DNA of 64,000 nt from NCBI RefSeq assembly GCF_016135805.1, contig NZ_JADWOX010000012.1, positions 86,465 through 150,464 on the forward strand, in the 5' to 3' direction. The first letter of the stretch is position 1. Each line of letters starts with the position of its first letter. A model generated the notes under the pieces. That model saw only the letters and a list, made by a program, of their open reading frames with translations, ran no database searches and was not told the DNA's origin. The DNA comes from Caulobacter hibisci (GTDB lineage Bacteria > Pseudomonadota > Alphaproteobacteria > Caulobacterales > Caulobacteraceae). Made by a program: the position numbers and the translations under genes. This document shows positions 11,721 to 21,207 of this stretch, in pieces.

Positions 11721-11750
11721 GGGCGCAAGGCTCTTACCCAGACAACTCAA

Positions 11751-11857
11751 TTTCCGCGCATCCCCGCGAAGGCGGGGATCCAAGCTGGCTTTCAGGTCGT
11801 GGTGCGGCCGTGGATTGTCCGCTGACTCGGCTTGGGTCCCCGCCTTCGCGGGGAAAC
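11751..11857. repeat. Inverted-repeat element (CCCCGCGAAGGCGGGG type)
   Basis: Outer arms CCCCGCGAAGGCGGGG and CCCCGCCTTCGCGGGG enclose a core that begins CCAAGCTGGCTTT and ends GACTCGGCTTGGGT. The same core occurs with different outer stems at 32976-33078. It lies in the 318-base space between hisC and the Old Yellow Enzyme gene. Confidence 0.8.
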
Positions 11858-11983
11858 TCGGGTGAGGGGTGGGCGCAGAACTGCGGGCGGCGGGGCTGGT
11901 CGCTGATTTTCCCGGCCCGGCCTTCCCATCCCGCTCCCGTCTCACCAGATACAGCGACCGTTGCAGTATTTCTGCATGGCGGT

Positions 11984-12007
11984 GGATCCAAACAAATGTT
12001 TGGATCC
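11984..12007. promoter_or_regulatory. Near-perfect palindromic operator upstream of Old Yellow Enzyme
   Basis: Two perfect 11-base arms, GGATCCAAACA and TGTTTGGATCC, separated by AA. The site ends 31 bases before the ATG at 12039, where a repressor would block transcription. Its size and symmetry suit a TetR- or LysR-class dimer. No regulator gene lies beside it, so the protein is unknown. Confidence 0.65.
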
Positions 12008-12038
12008 TGGCAAATCATACTCCTGCCGGAGCGCCCGC

Positions 12039-13130
12039 ATGGCCCTCGACGCCCTCTTCAAGCCGTTTGAATTCAAGTCGCTGAAGCTGCCCAACCGGGT
12101 GGTCATGGCGCCGATGACCCGCTCGTTCTCGCCGGGCGGCGTGGCGACCGACGACGTCGCGGCCTATTACGCCCGCCGCGCGGCCGCCCAGGTCGGGCTG
12201 ATCGTCACCGAAGGCACGGGCGTGGCCCGCGACGCCTCGCTGAACGACGCCAACATCCCGCGCTTCCACGGCGAGAAGGAACTGGCGGCCTGGAAGAAGG
12301 TCGTCGACGAGGTCCACGCCGTCGGCGGCCTGATCGCGCCGCAGCTGTGGCATGTGGGTTCGGCCAAGGGCAAGGACGTGCTGGGCAAGATCGACAGCCC
12401 CTCGGGCGTGTCCAAGGCCGGCGGCGCGCCATTCACCGAGCCGATGACCGACGCCGAGATCGCCGACACCATCGCCGCCTTCGCCACGGCGGCCGCCGAC
12501 GCCAAGCGCCTGGGCTTCGACGCCATCGAGCTGCACGGCGCCCACGGCTACCTGATCGATCAGTTCTTCTGGAACGGCACCAACCTGCGGGGCGACGCCT
12601 ATGGCGGTCCCGGCATCGCCGAGCGCAGCGCCTTCGCCGCCGAGATCCTGAAAGCCGTCCGCGCCGCCGTCGGCCCCGACTATCCGGTGATCATCCGCCT
12701 GTCGCAGTGGAAGCAGCAGGACTATGCGGTCAAGAACGCCGAGACCCCGCAACTGCTGGAAGCCTGGCTGCAGCCGCTGGCCGACGCCGGCGCCGACATC
12801 TTCCATTGCAGCCAGCGCCGCTTCTGGGAGCCGGAGTTCGAAGGCAGCGACCTCAACTTCGCCGGCTGGACCAAGAAGCTGACCGGCGCCCCGACCATCA
12901 CCGTCGGCTCGGTGGGCCTGTCGGGCGAGTTCATCGCGGCCTTCGGCGGCGAAGGCAGCCAGCCCGCCTCGATCGACGGCCTGCTGGAACGCCTCGACCG
13001 CGGCGAGTTCGACCTCGTCGGCGTCGGCCGCGCCCTGCTGCAGGATCCGGAATGGGTCGTGAAGATCCGCGACGGCCGCGAGGACGAGCTGCAGAGCTTC
13101 AGCCGCGAGGCGCTGGGGGTTCTGTACTAG
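12039..13130 (+). CDS. Old Yellow Enzyme family NADH:flavin oxidoreductase (NemA-like)
   Basis: 363 residues, typical of FMN-dependent ene-reductases. It opens ALDALFKPFEFKSLKLPNRVVMAPMTRS and contains IELHGAHGYLIDQFFW with the two substrate-binding histidines, followed by NGTNLRGDAYGG. The C-terminal VGVGRALLQDPEWVVKIRDG region is the phosphate-binding end of the barrel. Such enzymes reduce electrophilic alkenes, quinones or nitro compounds with NAD(P)H. The ATG at 12039 is preferred because the conserved N-terminus starts there and CCGGAG lies upstream. The palindrome at 11984-12007 suggests control by an electrophile-sensing repressor (inference). Confidence 0.92.
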   Translation: MALDALFKPFEFKSLKLPNRVVMAPMTRSFSPGGVATDDVAAYYARRAAAQVGLIVTEGTGVARDASLNDANIPRFHGEKELAAWKKVVDEVHAVGGLIAPQLWHVGSAKGKDVLGKIDSPSGVSKAGGAPFTEPMTDAEIADTIAAFATAAADAKRLGFDAIELHGAHGYLIDQFFWNGTNLRGDAYGGPGIAERSAFAAEILKAVRAAVGPDYPVIIRLSQWKQQDYAVKNAETPQLLEAWLQPLADAGADIFHCSQRRFWEPEFEGSDLNFAGWTKKLTGAPTITVGSVGLSGEFIAAFGGEGSQPASIDGLLERLDRGEFDLVGVGRALLQDPEWVVKIRDGREDELQSFSREALGVLY

Positions 13131-13139
13131 TTAGAAGAA

Positions 13140-13345
13140 GACCCCCTCAGTCGCTCCGCGACAGCTCCCCCAGAGGGGGAGCATCTATCTGGCAAGGCGT
13201 CGGATCAGATCCTCCCCCTCTGGGGGAGGTGGCCCGGAGGGCCGGAGGGGGTGCGTTTTCAGCTGCCGAGGCCCTGGCCGACTTCGCTCCAACTCCCCCC
13301 ACCGATCGCTGCGCGATCACCTCCCCCAGAGGGGGAGGTTCGCAG
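13140..13345. repeat. Cluster of CTCCCCCAGAGGGGGAG-type inverted repeats
   Basis: Three related arms are visible: GCTCCCCCAGAGGGGGAGC near 13165, CCTCCCCCTCTGGGGGAGG near 13212, and CCTCCCCCAGAGGGGGAGG near 13320. The spacers read like GTCGCTCCGCGACAG and CCCGGAGGGCCGGAGGG. They fill the space between the convergent Old Yellow Enzyme and SDR genes. A related copy lies near 30.8 kb. Confidence 0.8.
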
Positions 13346-13360
13346 TGCTCAATCGGCCGC

Positions 13361-14152
13361 CTAAGCGATCGTCGTCACCAGGCCGCCCTCGACCTTCAGC
13401 GACGCGCCGTTGGTCGCCGCCGAGAGCGGGCTGGCGACATAGGCCACGAGGCTGGCCACTTCCTGCGGTTCGATCATCCGTTGCAGCAGCGACGACGTGC
13501 GGTGCTTTTCGAAGAACTCGGCTTCGTGCTCGGCCGGCGTGCCTTCCGGATTGGTCGAGACGCTCTTGAGGAAGTCGAAGATGCCCGCCGCGCGGGTCGG
13601 GCCGGGCAGGACCGAATTGACCGTCACGCCCGTGCCCTTGGTCGCTTGCGCCAGACCGCGCGCGACCGCCAGCTGGGCGCTCTTGGTCATGCCGTAGTGG
13701 ACCATCTCGCCGGGGATCGCCAAGCCGCTTTCGCTGGAGATGAAGATCACCCGGCCCCAGTCGCGCTCCAGCATGCCGGGGAAGTAGCCGCGCGACAGGC
13801 GCACGCCGCTCATCACATTGACCTCGAACAGGTGCAGCCAGTCCTCGTCGGTGATGTCGGCGAAGGCCTTCATCTCGTAGATGCCGAGGTTGTTGACCAG
13901 GACGTCGACCTGGGGAACGGCCTTCAGGATCGCCTGGACCCCCTCGGCCGTGGCCGCGTCGGCCAGCACGCCCTCGACCTTGGCGCCGCCCGAGGCGCGG
14001 ATGTCGGCCACGGCCTCGTCGAGCTTGGCCTGGCTGCGGCCGGTGACGAACACCTTGGCGCCTTCGACGGCGAGGGTGCGGGCGATTTCCAGCCCGATGC
14101 CGGCGGTCGAGCCGGTGACGAGGGCGGTCTTGTCTTCGAGTTTGAGATCCAT
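13361..14152 (-). CDS. Short-chain dehydrogenase/reductase
   Basis: 263 residues, a classical SDR. TGSTAGIG (residues 13-20) is the NAD(P)-binding TGxxxGxG motif, NNLGIYE the NNAG-type motif, and Tyr153/Lys157 in YGMTK the catalytic pair, with the preceding SSESG supplying the serine. The substrate cannot be deduced. It lies 106 bases downstream of the SMP-30 gene on the same strand, so joint transcription is possible. Confidence 0.88.
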   Translation of the reverse strand: MDLKLEDKTALVTGSTAGIGLEIARTLAVEGAKVFVTGRSQAKLDEAVADIRASGGAKVEGVLADAATAEGVQAILKAVPQVDVLVNNLGIYEMKAFADITDEDWLHLFEVNVMSGVRLSRGYFPGMLERDWGRVIFISSESGLAIPGEMVHYGMTKSAQLAVARGLAQATKGTGVTVNSVLPGPTRAAGIFDFLKSVSTNPEGTPAEHEAEFFEKHRTSSLLQRMIEPQEVASLVAYVASPLSAATNGASLKVEGGLVTTIA

Positions 14153-14258
14153 CGCGGGACTCCGTGGCTTGCTGCACTCCAGGTGGGGGCGCAGCCGAGC
14201 GGGACCATGCGCAGACCGGGCACATGGCCTGTGAACTCAAGTCACAGATCAGCGGCGA

Positions 14259-15170
14259 TCAGGCATTGAAGTTCAAGCTTAGGCCGGGCCGCGGCCAGCG
14301 TGTCTTGAACAGTATTCCCGTCCCGGAGGCGGTGATCCAGGCGTCGCGCCGGTCGACGCCGCCGAAGCAGATGTTGGTGACGATCACGTCGGGCACGGCG
14401 AAGTGCTCGGTCGTCCCGTCCGGCGAGAAGGCTGTGATCCCGCCGTTGATGATGGTCGCCACGCACACCCGGCCGTCGGCCTCGACCGCCAGGCTGTCGA
14501 GCAACTGGTAGCCCGGCAGGTTGCAGACCACGCGGCCGGGCTGGAGCGGGGCCGGCGGCGCCAGCTCACCGGGCGCGGCGACGTCGAAGGCCCAGAGGCG
14601 GCCCAGCATGGTGTCGGCGACATAGACCACGTCCTCGTCCGGCGACAGGCCCACGCCGTTGGGCGAGATCAGGTGGTCGCGGAGCCGGACGATGTGACTG
14701 CCGTCGGCCCTGGCGTAGTACAGCGCCCCGTACTTGCGGCCGTCCGGCGTCGAGCAGCCATGATCGGTGAACCAGAAGCCGCCGTGCCTGTCGAAAACGA
14801 GATCGTTGGGGCCGACCAGCCGCTTGCCGTCGCAGGCCTCGTACAGCGTGGTCACCGCGCCGGTGGAAAGGTCCACCCGCTGGATCGAGCCGCCCGTGTG
14901 GCTCTCGGGCGTCGGGCCGGGGATGTTGAGCCCGCCCATGTCGAAGAAGGCGAAGCTGCCGCCGTTGTTGGTGATGTAGACCGCCCCATCCGGGCCGATG
15001 GCCGCGCCGTTAGGGCCGCCGGGCAGGTCGGCGACGGTGGTCCGGGTTCCGTCGGGCGCGATCCGCGTCAGGGTCTGGCGCTGGATCTCGACCAGCAGCA
15101 CCGAGCCGTCGGCCATGGCGATCGGGCCTTCGGGAAACTGCAGGCCTTCGGCGACGAGGGTCAGGTCCAT
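14259..15170 (-). CDS. SMP-30/gluconolactonase family protein
   Basis: 303 residues, a six-bladed beta-propeller lactonase type. Visible family motifs are FPEGPIAMADGSVLLVE near the N-terminus, GPNDLVFDRHGGFWFTDHG and SPNGVGLSPDEDVVYVADT. The Glu of the first motif and the Asn/Asp of the later ones are the usual divalent-metal ligands. Likely substrate is a sugar lactone, but the family is broad. It has no signal peptide, so it is cytoplasmic. A small palindrome AAACG-GT-CGTTT lies 48 bases upstream of the start. Confidence 0.88.
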   Translation of the reverse strand: MDLTLVAEGLQFPEGPIAMADGSVLLVEIQRQTLTRIAPDGTRTTVADLPGGPNGAAIGPDGAVYITNNGGSFAFFDMGGLNIPGPTPESHTGGSIQRVDLSTGAVTTLYEACDGKRLVGPNDLVFDRHGGFWFTDHGCSTPDGRKYGALYYARADGSHIVRLRDHLISPNGVGLSPDEDVVYVADTMLGRLWAFDVAAPGELAPPAPLQPGRVVCNLPGYQLLDSLAVEADGRVCVATIINGGITAFSPDGTTEHFAVPDVIVTNICFGGVDRRDAWITASGTGILFKTRWPRPGLSLNFNA

Positions 15171-15217
15171 GTCGTCTCGCTCCCTTGCGGCGTCTCTGTC
15201 GGACGCTCCATGGGAGT

Positions 15218-15229
15218 AAACGGTCGTTT
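15218..15229. promoter_or_regulatory. Palindrome AAACG-GT-CGTTT upstream of SMP-30 gene
   Basis: A perfect 5-base inverted repeat with a 2-base centre, 48 bases upstream of the minus-strand SMP-30 start. The geometry resembles the AAACA-AA-TGTTT sites elsewhere in the window, but the inner bases differ. It could be an operator for a related regulator; it is short enough to be chance. Confidence 0.3.
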
Positions 15230-15255
15230 GAGAGGGCCGGCAAGCTGCCGCTAGG

Positions 15256-15630
15256 TCAGTTCAGGTCAAACAGGTCGTAGGCGATCAGCTTCAGCCGCGC
15301 GTCGAGGAAGGCCCGACCGTAGCTGGAGCGCTTGAGAGCGGCTTGGTCGACGCCGTGGTCGGTGTCCGAACCGCTGGCGCCGGGCGCGGCGCAAGGGACC
15401 GACAGACGCAGGGTGCGACCGACCTTCAGCGTCACGCCCGGCTCGGCCCGATAGACCTTGGCGACCACCAGGCAGCGGCCACGCGGCCGACGCGCCAGGC
15501 CCACGTGCTGGACCTGGACCACGGCGATCTCGGCGGCCTTGTCGCGGGCGGCCTGGCGTGCATCGGCGGCGGCCGCCTCCGGCGTCGTCGTCTGGGCCAG
15601 CAGGGCCGCGGCGGCCAGTAGGGCGCTCAC
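15256..15630 (-). CDS. Hypothetical exported protein, downstream of folA
   Basis: 124 residues starting at GTG 15630, which overlaps the TGA stop of folA (GTGA). A short hydrophobic N-terminus (MSALLAAAALLAQTT) looks like a signal peptide. The body contains RGRCLVVAKVYRAEPGVTLKVGRTLRLSVPC, a beta-rich segment with two cysteines. No family recognised. The overlap makes it the third gene of the thyA-folA operon. Confidence 0.7.
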   Translation of the reverse strand: MSALLAAAALLAQTTTPEAAAADARQAARDKAAEIAVVQVQHVGLARRPRGRCLVVAKVYRAEPGVTLKVGRTLRLSVPCAAPGASGSDTDHGVDQAALKRSSYGRAFLDARLKLIAYDLFDLN

Positions 15631-16145
15631 TTGCGTTCCAGCACGCGGAACACGAACGGGAAGTCGTCGCCCTCGCCGGCCGGGCGTTCCTCGCGGCGCA
15701 CCTCGGTCCAGGCGCTCTCGTCGAAGGCCGGGAAGTGGACGTCGCCCTGAACTTCTGCCTGCACCTCGGTGACGTAAATGCGCTTGGCGCGGGGCAGGGC
15801 CAGTTCGAACAGGGCCGCGCCGCCGATGACGCAGACCTCCTCGACACCGTCCTCGGCCGCCTGCTCCTTGCCGATTTGGACGGCTTCCATCCAGGTGTCG
15901 CAGACCACGGCGCCTTCGGCCTCGAACTTGTGGTCGCGGGTGAGCACGATGTTCAGTCGGCCGGGCAGGGGGCGCCTGGGCAGGCTGTCCCAGGTCTTGC
16001 GGCCCATGATCACCGGCTTGCCCAGCGTGGCGGCCTTGAACATCGCAAGGTCCGACTTCAGCCGCCAGGGCAGGTCGTTGTCGCGGCCGATGACGCCGTT
16101 GAGCGAGCGGGCCACTGGGCCGACGGTAAGGATGGGGGCGGTCAT
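15627..16145 (-). CDS. folA: Dihydrofolate reductase
   Basis: 172 residues. Reduces dihydrofolate to tetrahydrofolate with NADPH, regenerating the cofactor oxidised by thymidylate synthase. Motifs: NGVIGRDNDLPWRLKSDLAMFKAATLGKPVIMGRKTWDSLP with the catalytic Asp in the LPWRLKSD stretch, the NADPH-binding GRKT, and VIGGAALFELALP (GG motif). It lies 44 bases downstream of thyA and overlaps the next gene, giving a thyA-folA-hypothetical operon. Confidence 0.96.
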   Translation of the reverse strand: MTAPILTVGPVARSLNGVIGRDNDLPWRLKSDLAMFKAATLGKPVIMGRKTWDSLPRRPLPGRLNIVLTRDHKFEAEGAVVCDTWMEAVQIGKEQAAEDGVEEVCVIGGAALFELALPRAKRIYVTEVQAEVQGDVHFPAFDESAWTEVRREERPAGEGDDFPFVFRVLERK

Positions 16146-16189
16146 GGGCGACTCTTAGCCGTCCGTCGCCTGATCCGGAAGGTCGGGTT

Positions 16190-17047
16190 TCAGACCGAGA
16201 CCGCCGCCTTGATGTGCGGGTGGGCCTCGTAGCCCTCCAGCTGGAAGTCCTCGTACTCGAAGGCGAAGAGGTCGGTCTTGTCGGCGATCTTCATCGTCGG
16301 GAACGGCTTGGGTTCGCGGGTCAGCTGCTCGCGGGCCTGGTCCAGGTGGTTCAGATAGAGGTGGGCGTCGCCGAAGGTGTGCACGAACTCGCCCGGCTGC
16401 AGGCCGACGACCTTGGCGACCATCAGGGTCAGCAGGGCGTAGCTGGCGATGTTGAACGGCACGCCCAGGAAGACGTCGGCGCTGCGCTGATAGAGCTGGC
16501 AGGACAGCTTCCCGTCCGCGACGAAGAACTGGAACAGGCAGTGGCAGGGCGGCAGGGCCATGTCCTCGACGTCGGCCGGGTTCCAGGCGCTGACGATGTG
16601 GCGGCGGCTGTTGGGGTTGGTCTTCAGGCCCTCGACCAGGTTGACGATCTGGTCGATCGAGCGGCCGTCGGGCGTGGCCCACGAACGCCATTGCTTGCCG
16701 TAGACGGGGCCAAGCTCGCCGTTTTCGTCGGCCCACTCGTCCCAGATGCGCACGCCGTTGTCCTTCAGATAGGCGATGTTGGTGTCGCCCTTCAGGAACC
16801 ACAGCAGCTCGATGATGATCGAGCGCAGGTGCAGCTTCTTGGTGGTCAGGACCGGGAAGCCCTTGGCCAGGTCGAAGCGGATCTGCCGGCCGAAGACGCC
16901 CTTGGTGCCCGTACCCGTACGGTCGCCACGCTCGACGCCGTTGGCGAGAATGTCGGCCAGCAGGTCGAGATACTGGCGCTCGGGATGGTCGACGGATTGC
17001 TGAGCGAGGATCGGCAGGATGGCGTTCACGGCGTCGCTCCACGGCAT
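16190..17047 (-). CDS. thyA: Thymidylate synthase
   Basis: Up to 285 residues, somewhat longer than E. coli ThyA (264) because of an N-terminal extension before [13 protein letters not shown]. Converts dUMP plus methylene-tetrahydrofolate to dTMP and dihydrofolate. [12 protein letters not shown] is the phosphate-binding loop, [12 protein letters not shown] the dUMP region, and Cys168 in [10 protein letters not shown] the nucleophile. ATG 17047 has a poor ribosome binding site; a GTG at 17029 has GGAG eight bases upstream and is a reasonable alternative start. First gene of the operon with folA. Confidence 0.96.
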   Translation of the reverse strand: MPWSDAVNAILPILAQQSVDHPERQYLDLLADILANGVERGDRTGTGTKGVFGRQIRFDLAKGFPVLTTKKLHLRSIIIELLWFLKGDTNIAYLKDNGVRIWDEWADENGELGPVYGKQWRSWATPDGRSIDQIVNLVEGLKTNPNSRRHIVSAWNPADVEDMALPPCHCLFQFFVADGKLSCQLYQRSADVFLGVPFNIASYALLTLMVAKVVGLQPGEFVHTFGDAHLYLNHLDQAREQLTREPKPFPTMKIADKTDLFAFEYEDFQLEGYEAHPHIKAAVSV

Positions 17048-17155
17048 TCCCGGAGGCTTATAACACTAGATGTAGCGGTAAAAATCGGGCCGGGGCTCAA
17101 ATTCTTGTGGAGAAATTAACGGTTCAGGCGTCGAGACGATCCGAGCGCCTCATAC

Positions 17156-17192
17156 GAAAAACGCCCCGCGCGGCGAACCGGCGGGGCGTTCT
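17156..17192 (-). terminator. Rho-independent terminator between thyA and the CsgG-like gene
   Basis: Stem GCCCCGC / GCGGGGC. On the minus strand it is followed by GTTTTTCG. It lies just past the stop of the minus-strand CsgG-like gene (17213) and would insulate thyA from readthrough. Confidence 0.75.
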
Positions 17193-17212
17193 CGTTCAGG
17201 TAGCCGCTAGGC

Positions 17213-18163
17213 CTACTTCGACGGCTCGAGGCCGGTGTTCAGCACCCAGCCGACATTGTCGTTCTCGTCGGCCACTTCCCACCACAGGTCCTGCTTCTTG
17301 CCGGTCGGATAGACGATCGAGCCGGCGGGCAGGGCGCGGACCAGCTTGCCGGCCGCCACGGGGGTGGCGCGCATGTTGACGACGCGGGTGGCCACGAAGG
17401 TCTTGGCCGGGGCGTTCTGCGCCGCGGCCGGGCTGTCGCCGACCAGGCCCAGTTCGCCGACCATCTTCGAGTAGCTGTTGATGAAGGCCAGGGTGACGAT
17501 GCGGCCGATCTCGGTGTCCTCGTAGCCGCCGCCCACGGCGCCGGCGAAGCCGATGCCGCCACCCACGCCCCAGCCGATGTCGTTCTTCACCGCGTAGCCT
17601 TCCTGCACGGCCACCGTCTCGGTGGTGCGGACATTGGTCAGCGACAGCACGGTGTTGGCTTCCAGCTTCTTGGTCTTGATGCCGCCGATCAGGCCGCCGG
17701 CCCGGCCGCCGATCAGGCCGCCGATGGCGCCGGCCACCGCGCCGCCGCCGGCGTTGCTGTCGCTGGCCTGGACCTCAGCGACCAGCACGTAGTCGGCGGC
17801 CTTGATCTGGCCCTGACCGACATTGGAGCCGCGCTGAAGGCCTAGATTGCCGCCGATGTTGCGCTCGATCTGGGCGGCGTTCAGGCCCGCGCCGCGATCG
17901 ACCAGGTTGAAGCAGCCCGACTTCTGCACCAGCGCCCGCAGCAGTTTCTGCGGCGAGGCGAGGTTGTACTGCGTCCAGCCGCGCGGATCATCGCCGTCGA
18001 TGATCGACAGGGTGCCCAGCTTGCGCGAGCAGCGCGGCACTTCGGCGACAGCCTGGGCTTGCGCTTGCTGGGCCTTGCTCGCCTTGGCCTGGGCGGAGGC
18101 TTCCATCGGCGCCGCGACGCAGACCATCGCGCCTGCCGCGAGCATGAGTTTCTTCATCGACAT
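17213..18163 (-). CDS. CsgG-like secreted protein with a C-terminal SH3-like domain
   Basis: 316 residues with signal peptide (MKKLMLAAGAMVCVAAPMEASAQA). The middle (about residues 45-240) resembles CsgG/curli-assembly-like proteins: LGTLSIIDGD, AADYVLVAEVQASDSN, a Gly-rich AGAIGGLIGGRAGGLIGG stretch, and ANTVLSLTNVRTTETVAVQEG. The last 65 residues (TRVVNMRATPVAAGKLVRALPAGSIVYPTG..WWEVADENDNVGWV) form a bacterial SH3 domain, often binding cell wall. No lipobox cysteine is seen, unlike true CsgG. Start at 18163 is chosen because GGAGGG lies nine bases upstream; ATG 18157 is also possible. Role in envelope is inferred. Confidence 0.75.
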   Translation of the reverse strand: MSMKKLMLAAGAMVCVAAPMEASAQAKASKAQQAQAQAVAEVPRCSRKLGTLSIIDGDDPRGWTQYNLASPQKLLRALVQKSGCFNLVDRGAGLNAAQIERNIGGNLGLQRGSNVGQGQIKAADYVLVAEVQASDSNAGGGAVAGAIGGLIGGRAGGLIGGIKTKKLEANTVLSLTNVRTTETVAVQEGYAVKNDIGWGVGGGIGFAGAVGGGYEDTEIGRIVTLAFINSYSKMVGELGLVGDSPAAAQNAPAKTFVATRVVNMRATPVAAGKLVRALPAGSIVYPTGKKQDLWWEVADENDNVGWVLNTGLEPSK

Positions 18164-18239
18164 GTAAAAGCGCCCTCCAGAGCCCCTGGGAAAGATCGGG
18201 GCGACACTACAATGCCGAGGTTGCGGAAGCCAAGCTCGC

Positions 18240-18794
18240 CTAACCCGCGAAGCCGCCTTCATCGAGAAAGGCCTGCTCGGCCGGGGTCGTCTGGCGGCCC
18301 AGGGCGACGTTGCGATGGGGGAACCGTCCGAACCGGGCGATGATGTCGCGGTGGATGATCGCCCACTTGATCGAGTCTTCGTCGCCGGTGTCGGCCTGCA
18401 TGCCGGCGCACAGTTCGATGCACAGCTCCTGGTCGGCCAGCGATTCGGAGTGCTCGAAGGGCAGGTAGAAGAAGTAGCGCAGCTCGGGGGCGACCGCCGT
18501 GTCGTGGCCGGCGGCGATGGCGGCGCGGGCGATGGCGCGGGCCTTGCCGTCGGTGGCGAAGGCGTGGCCACTGCGGCGGTAGAGGTTGCGCGGGAACTGG
18601 TCGAGCACGATGACCAGGGCCAGGGCGCCGTCGGCGGTGTCCACCCAGTCGTCGTAGTCGCCCCGTGCCGCCTTGTGGTGGGTGGGCTCGTACTTCAGGC
18701 GGATGGCTTCGTCGAAGGCGTGGTTCTTCTCGAACCACTTCTTGGGTCCCGCCTGGGTCCAGAAGCCGAGAATGTCCTGGGGCTGCGCGGCCAT
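18240..18794 (-). CDS. DUF924 family protein
   Basis: 184 residues. Recognised by DILGFWTQAGPKKWFEKNHAFDEAIR, the LALVIVLDQFPRNLYR stretch and FFYLPFEHSE, all standard in DUF924 (helical, TPR-like fold, unknown function). ATG 18794 has GAGGA upstream and is preferred over a TTG 27 bases earlier. It is 76 bases upstream of the CsgG-like gene on the same strand but probably separately transcribed. Confidence 0.85.
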   Translation of the reverse strand: MAAQPQDILGFWTQAGPKKWFEKNHAFDEAIRLKYEPTHHKAARGDYDDWVDTADGALALVIVLDQFPRNLYRRSGHAFATDGKARAIARAAIAAGHDTAVAPELRYFFYLPFEHSESLADQELCIELCAGMQADTGDEDSIKWAIIHRDIIARFGRFPHRNVALGRQTTPAEQAFLDEGGFAG

Positions 18795-18898
18795 CGAATC
18801 CTCGCTGCGGATTTCGTTCAATTACGGTTCATGCGCCAAGCGCGATGGTGTCATCAAGGGATGAGCCACGGGCCGGCGCAAGGTCCACGGAGCAAGAG

Positions 18899-19819
18899 AT
18901 GAAACGTCTGATCACCGCCGCCATGATCCTGTCGCTGACGGGCGGCGCGGCGGCGCAGGCCGGCAATGCGGCGACGGCCGTCGCGATGCAGCAGCAGAAC
19001 GAGCGCGGGGACCACGGTTCGCGCCCCGATCGCGGTCCGCGCGGCGGCGACCAGGGCGGCCGAGCCCAGCAAGGCAGCGGCGACCAAGGCGGCCGTGTTG
19101 ACCGTGGCGACCGCCAGGACGGCGGCTGGCGCGGCGGCGGCGGCCGAGGCGGCGATTCCGCGCCTCAGGCCCCGCGTCCGCAGGAACCCCGCCCGGCCCA
19201 GCAAGCGCCTCAGGCGCCCCAGGCCGATCGCGGCGACCGTGGCGACCGTCCGGATCGCGGCGAACGCCCGAACGGCGGCGGCCAGGATCGCGGCCAGGAT
19301 CGGGGCGAGCGTCCCGGCGGCTGGCAAGGCGGCGACAGGCCCAGCGGGCGCCCCGATGGACGCCCCGACGGACGTCCGAACGACGATCGCAACAACGGTC
19401 GTCCCGGCAATGACCGTCCGGGCGGATGGAATGGCGATCGTGACCGTCCCGGCGCCTCGCGTCCGGGCCAGGGCGACCAGCGTCCGGGCGGGCAACGTCC
19501 CGGCGACCAACGCTGGCGCGACCGCGACAACGGCCGGCCGCAGTACGACCAGCGCCGCTTCCGGCCCACCTACCGCTCCGCCCAGCGCTACCGCGCCCCG
19601 GCCTACCGCTATCCGCGCGGCTGGTATTCGTTCCGCTGGAGCTTCGGCGACTATCTGCCGGGCGGCTGGTACGGCAGCGGCTACTATCTCGACTGGTACC
19701 GCTACGGCCTGCCCCAGCCGCCGATCGGCTGTGAGTGGGTTCGGGTCGGCGACGACGCCATGCTGGTCGACGTGTGGTCGGGCCGCGTGCTGAGCGTCTA
19801 TTACGACCTCTTCTGGTAG
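18899..19819 (+). CDS. RcnB-like protein with a long repetitive Arg/Gly/Asp linker
   Basis: 306 residues. A signal peptide (MKRLITAAMILSLTGGAAAQAG) leads into about 190 residues of low complexity built from DRGDRG, DRPDRGER, GRPDGRPDGRP and NDRPGG units. This is followed by a folded C-terminal domain: RYPRGWYSFRWSFGDYLPGGWYG, then YGLPQPPIGCEWVRVGDDAMLVDVWSGRVLSVYYDLFW. The last part is the RcnB/periplasmic nickel-cobalt homeostasis domain common in Caulobacter. The linker is far longer than in E. coli RcnB (112 residues). Metal binding is inferred from family only. A clear terminator follows. Confidence 0.8.
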   Translation: MKRLITAAMILSLTGGAAAQAGNAATAVAMQQQNERGDHGSRPDRGPRGGDQGGRAQQGSGDQGGRVDRGDRQDGGWRGGGGRGGDSAPQAPRPQEPRPAQQAPQAPQADRGDRGDRPDRGERPNGGGQDRGQDRGERPGGWQGGDRPSGRPDGRPDGRPNDDRNNGRPGNDRPGGWNGDRDRPGASRPGQGDQRPGGQRPGDQRWRDRDNGRPQYDQRRFRPTYRSAQRYRAPAYRYPRGWYSFRWSFGDYLPGGWYGSGYYLDWYRYGLPQPPIGCEWVRVGDDAMLVDVWSGRVLSVYYDLFW

Positions 19820-19837
19820 CGCCCTCCAGCGCTCTCG

Positions 19838-19880
19838 ATCGCCGCCTTCCGGTCTCCGGAGGGCGGCGATTTTGTTTTCT
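19838..19880 (+). terminator. Rho-independent terminator after RcnB-like gene
   Basis: Stem ATCGCCGCCTTCCGG / CCGGAGGGCGGCGAT (one G-T pair) with a 3-base loop, followed by TTTGTTTTCT. Confidence 0.85.
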
Positions 19881-19983
19881 CGGCGTGCGTCGCCGGTTCT
19901 TCCATGGGCAAGCTCGGCCCCAGGGTTTAAAAACCTCGCCGCAGAGGCTCCGAGGCCACAGGCTTTTGCCGCCGTCGCCTTGA

Positions 19984-21093
<1,110 letters not shown>

Positions 21094-21121
21094 GCTTCGG
21101 CCTAACGGCTGAACAAGGAAG

Positions 21122-21150
21122 CGGCGGGCTCGCAAGGGCCCGCCGTTTTT
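21122..21150 (+). terminator. Rho-independent terminator after ilvC
   Basis: CGGCGGGC / GCCCGCCG stem with an 8-base loop followed by TTTTT, 30 bases after the ilvC stop. Confidence 0.85.
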
Positions 21151-21207
21151 CGTTTGGCGTCTCGCGGGCTTCTCGGCCAAGTTGAGGGAGAAAAGCGGAC
21201 ACAGGAT

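Noticed and set aside
13140..13345. Repeated CTCCCCC blocks considered as a CRISPR array
   Set aside because: The units are inverted, unevenly spaced and the same type occurs singly elsewhere; no cas genes are present.
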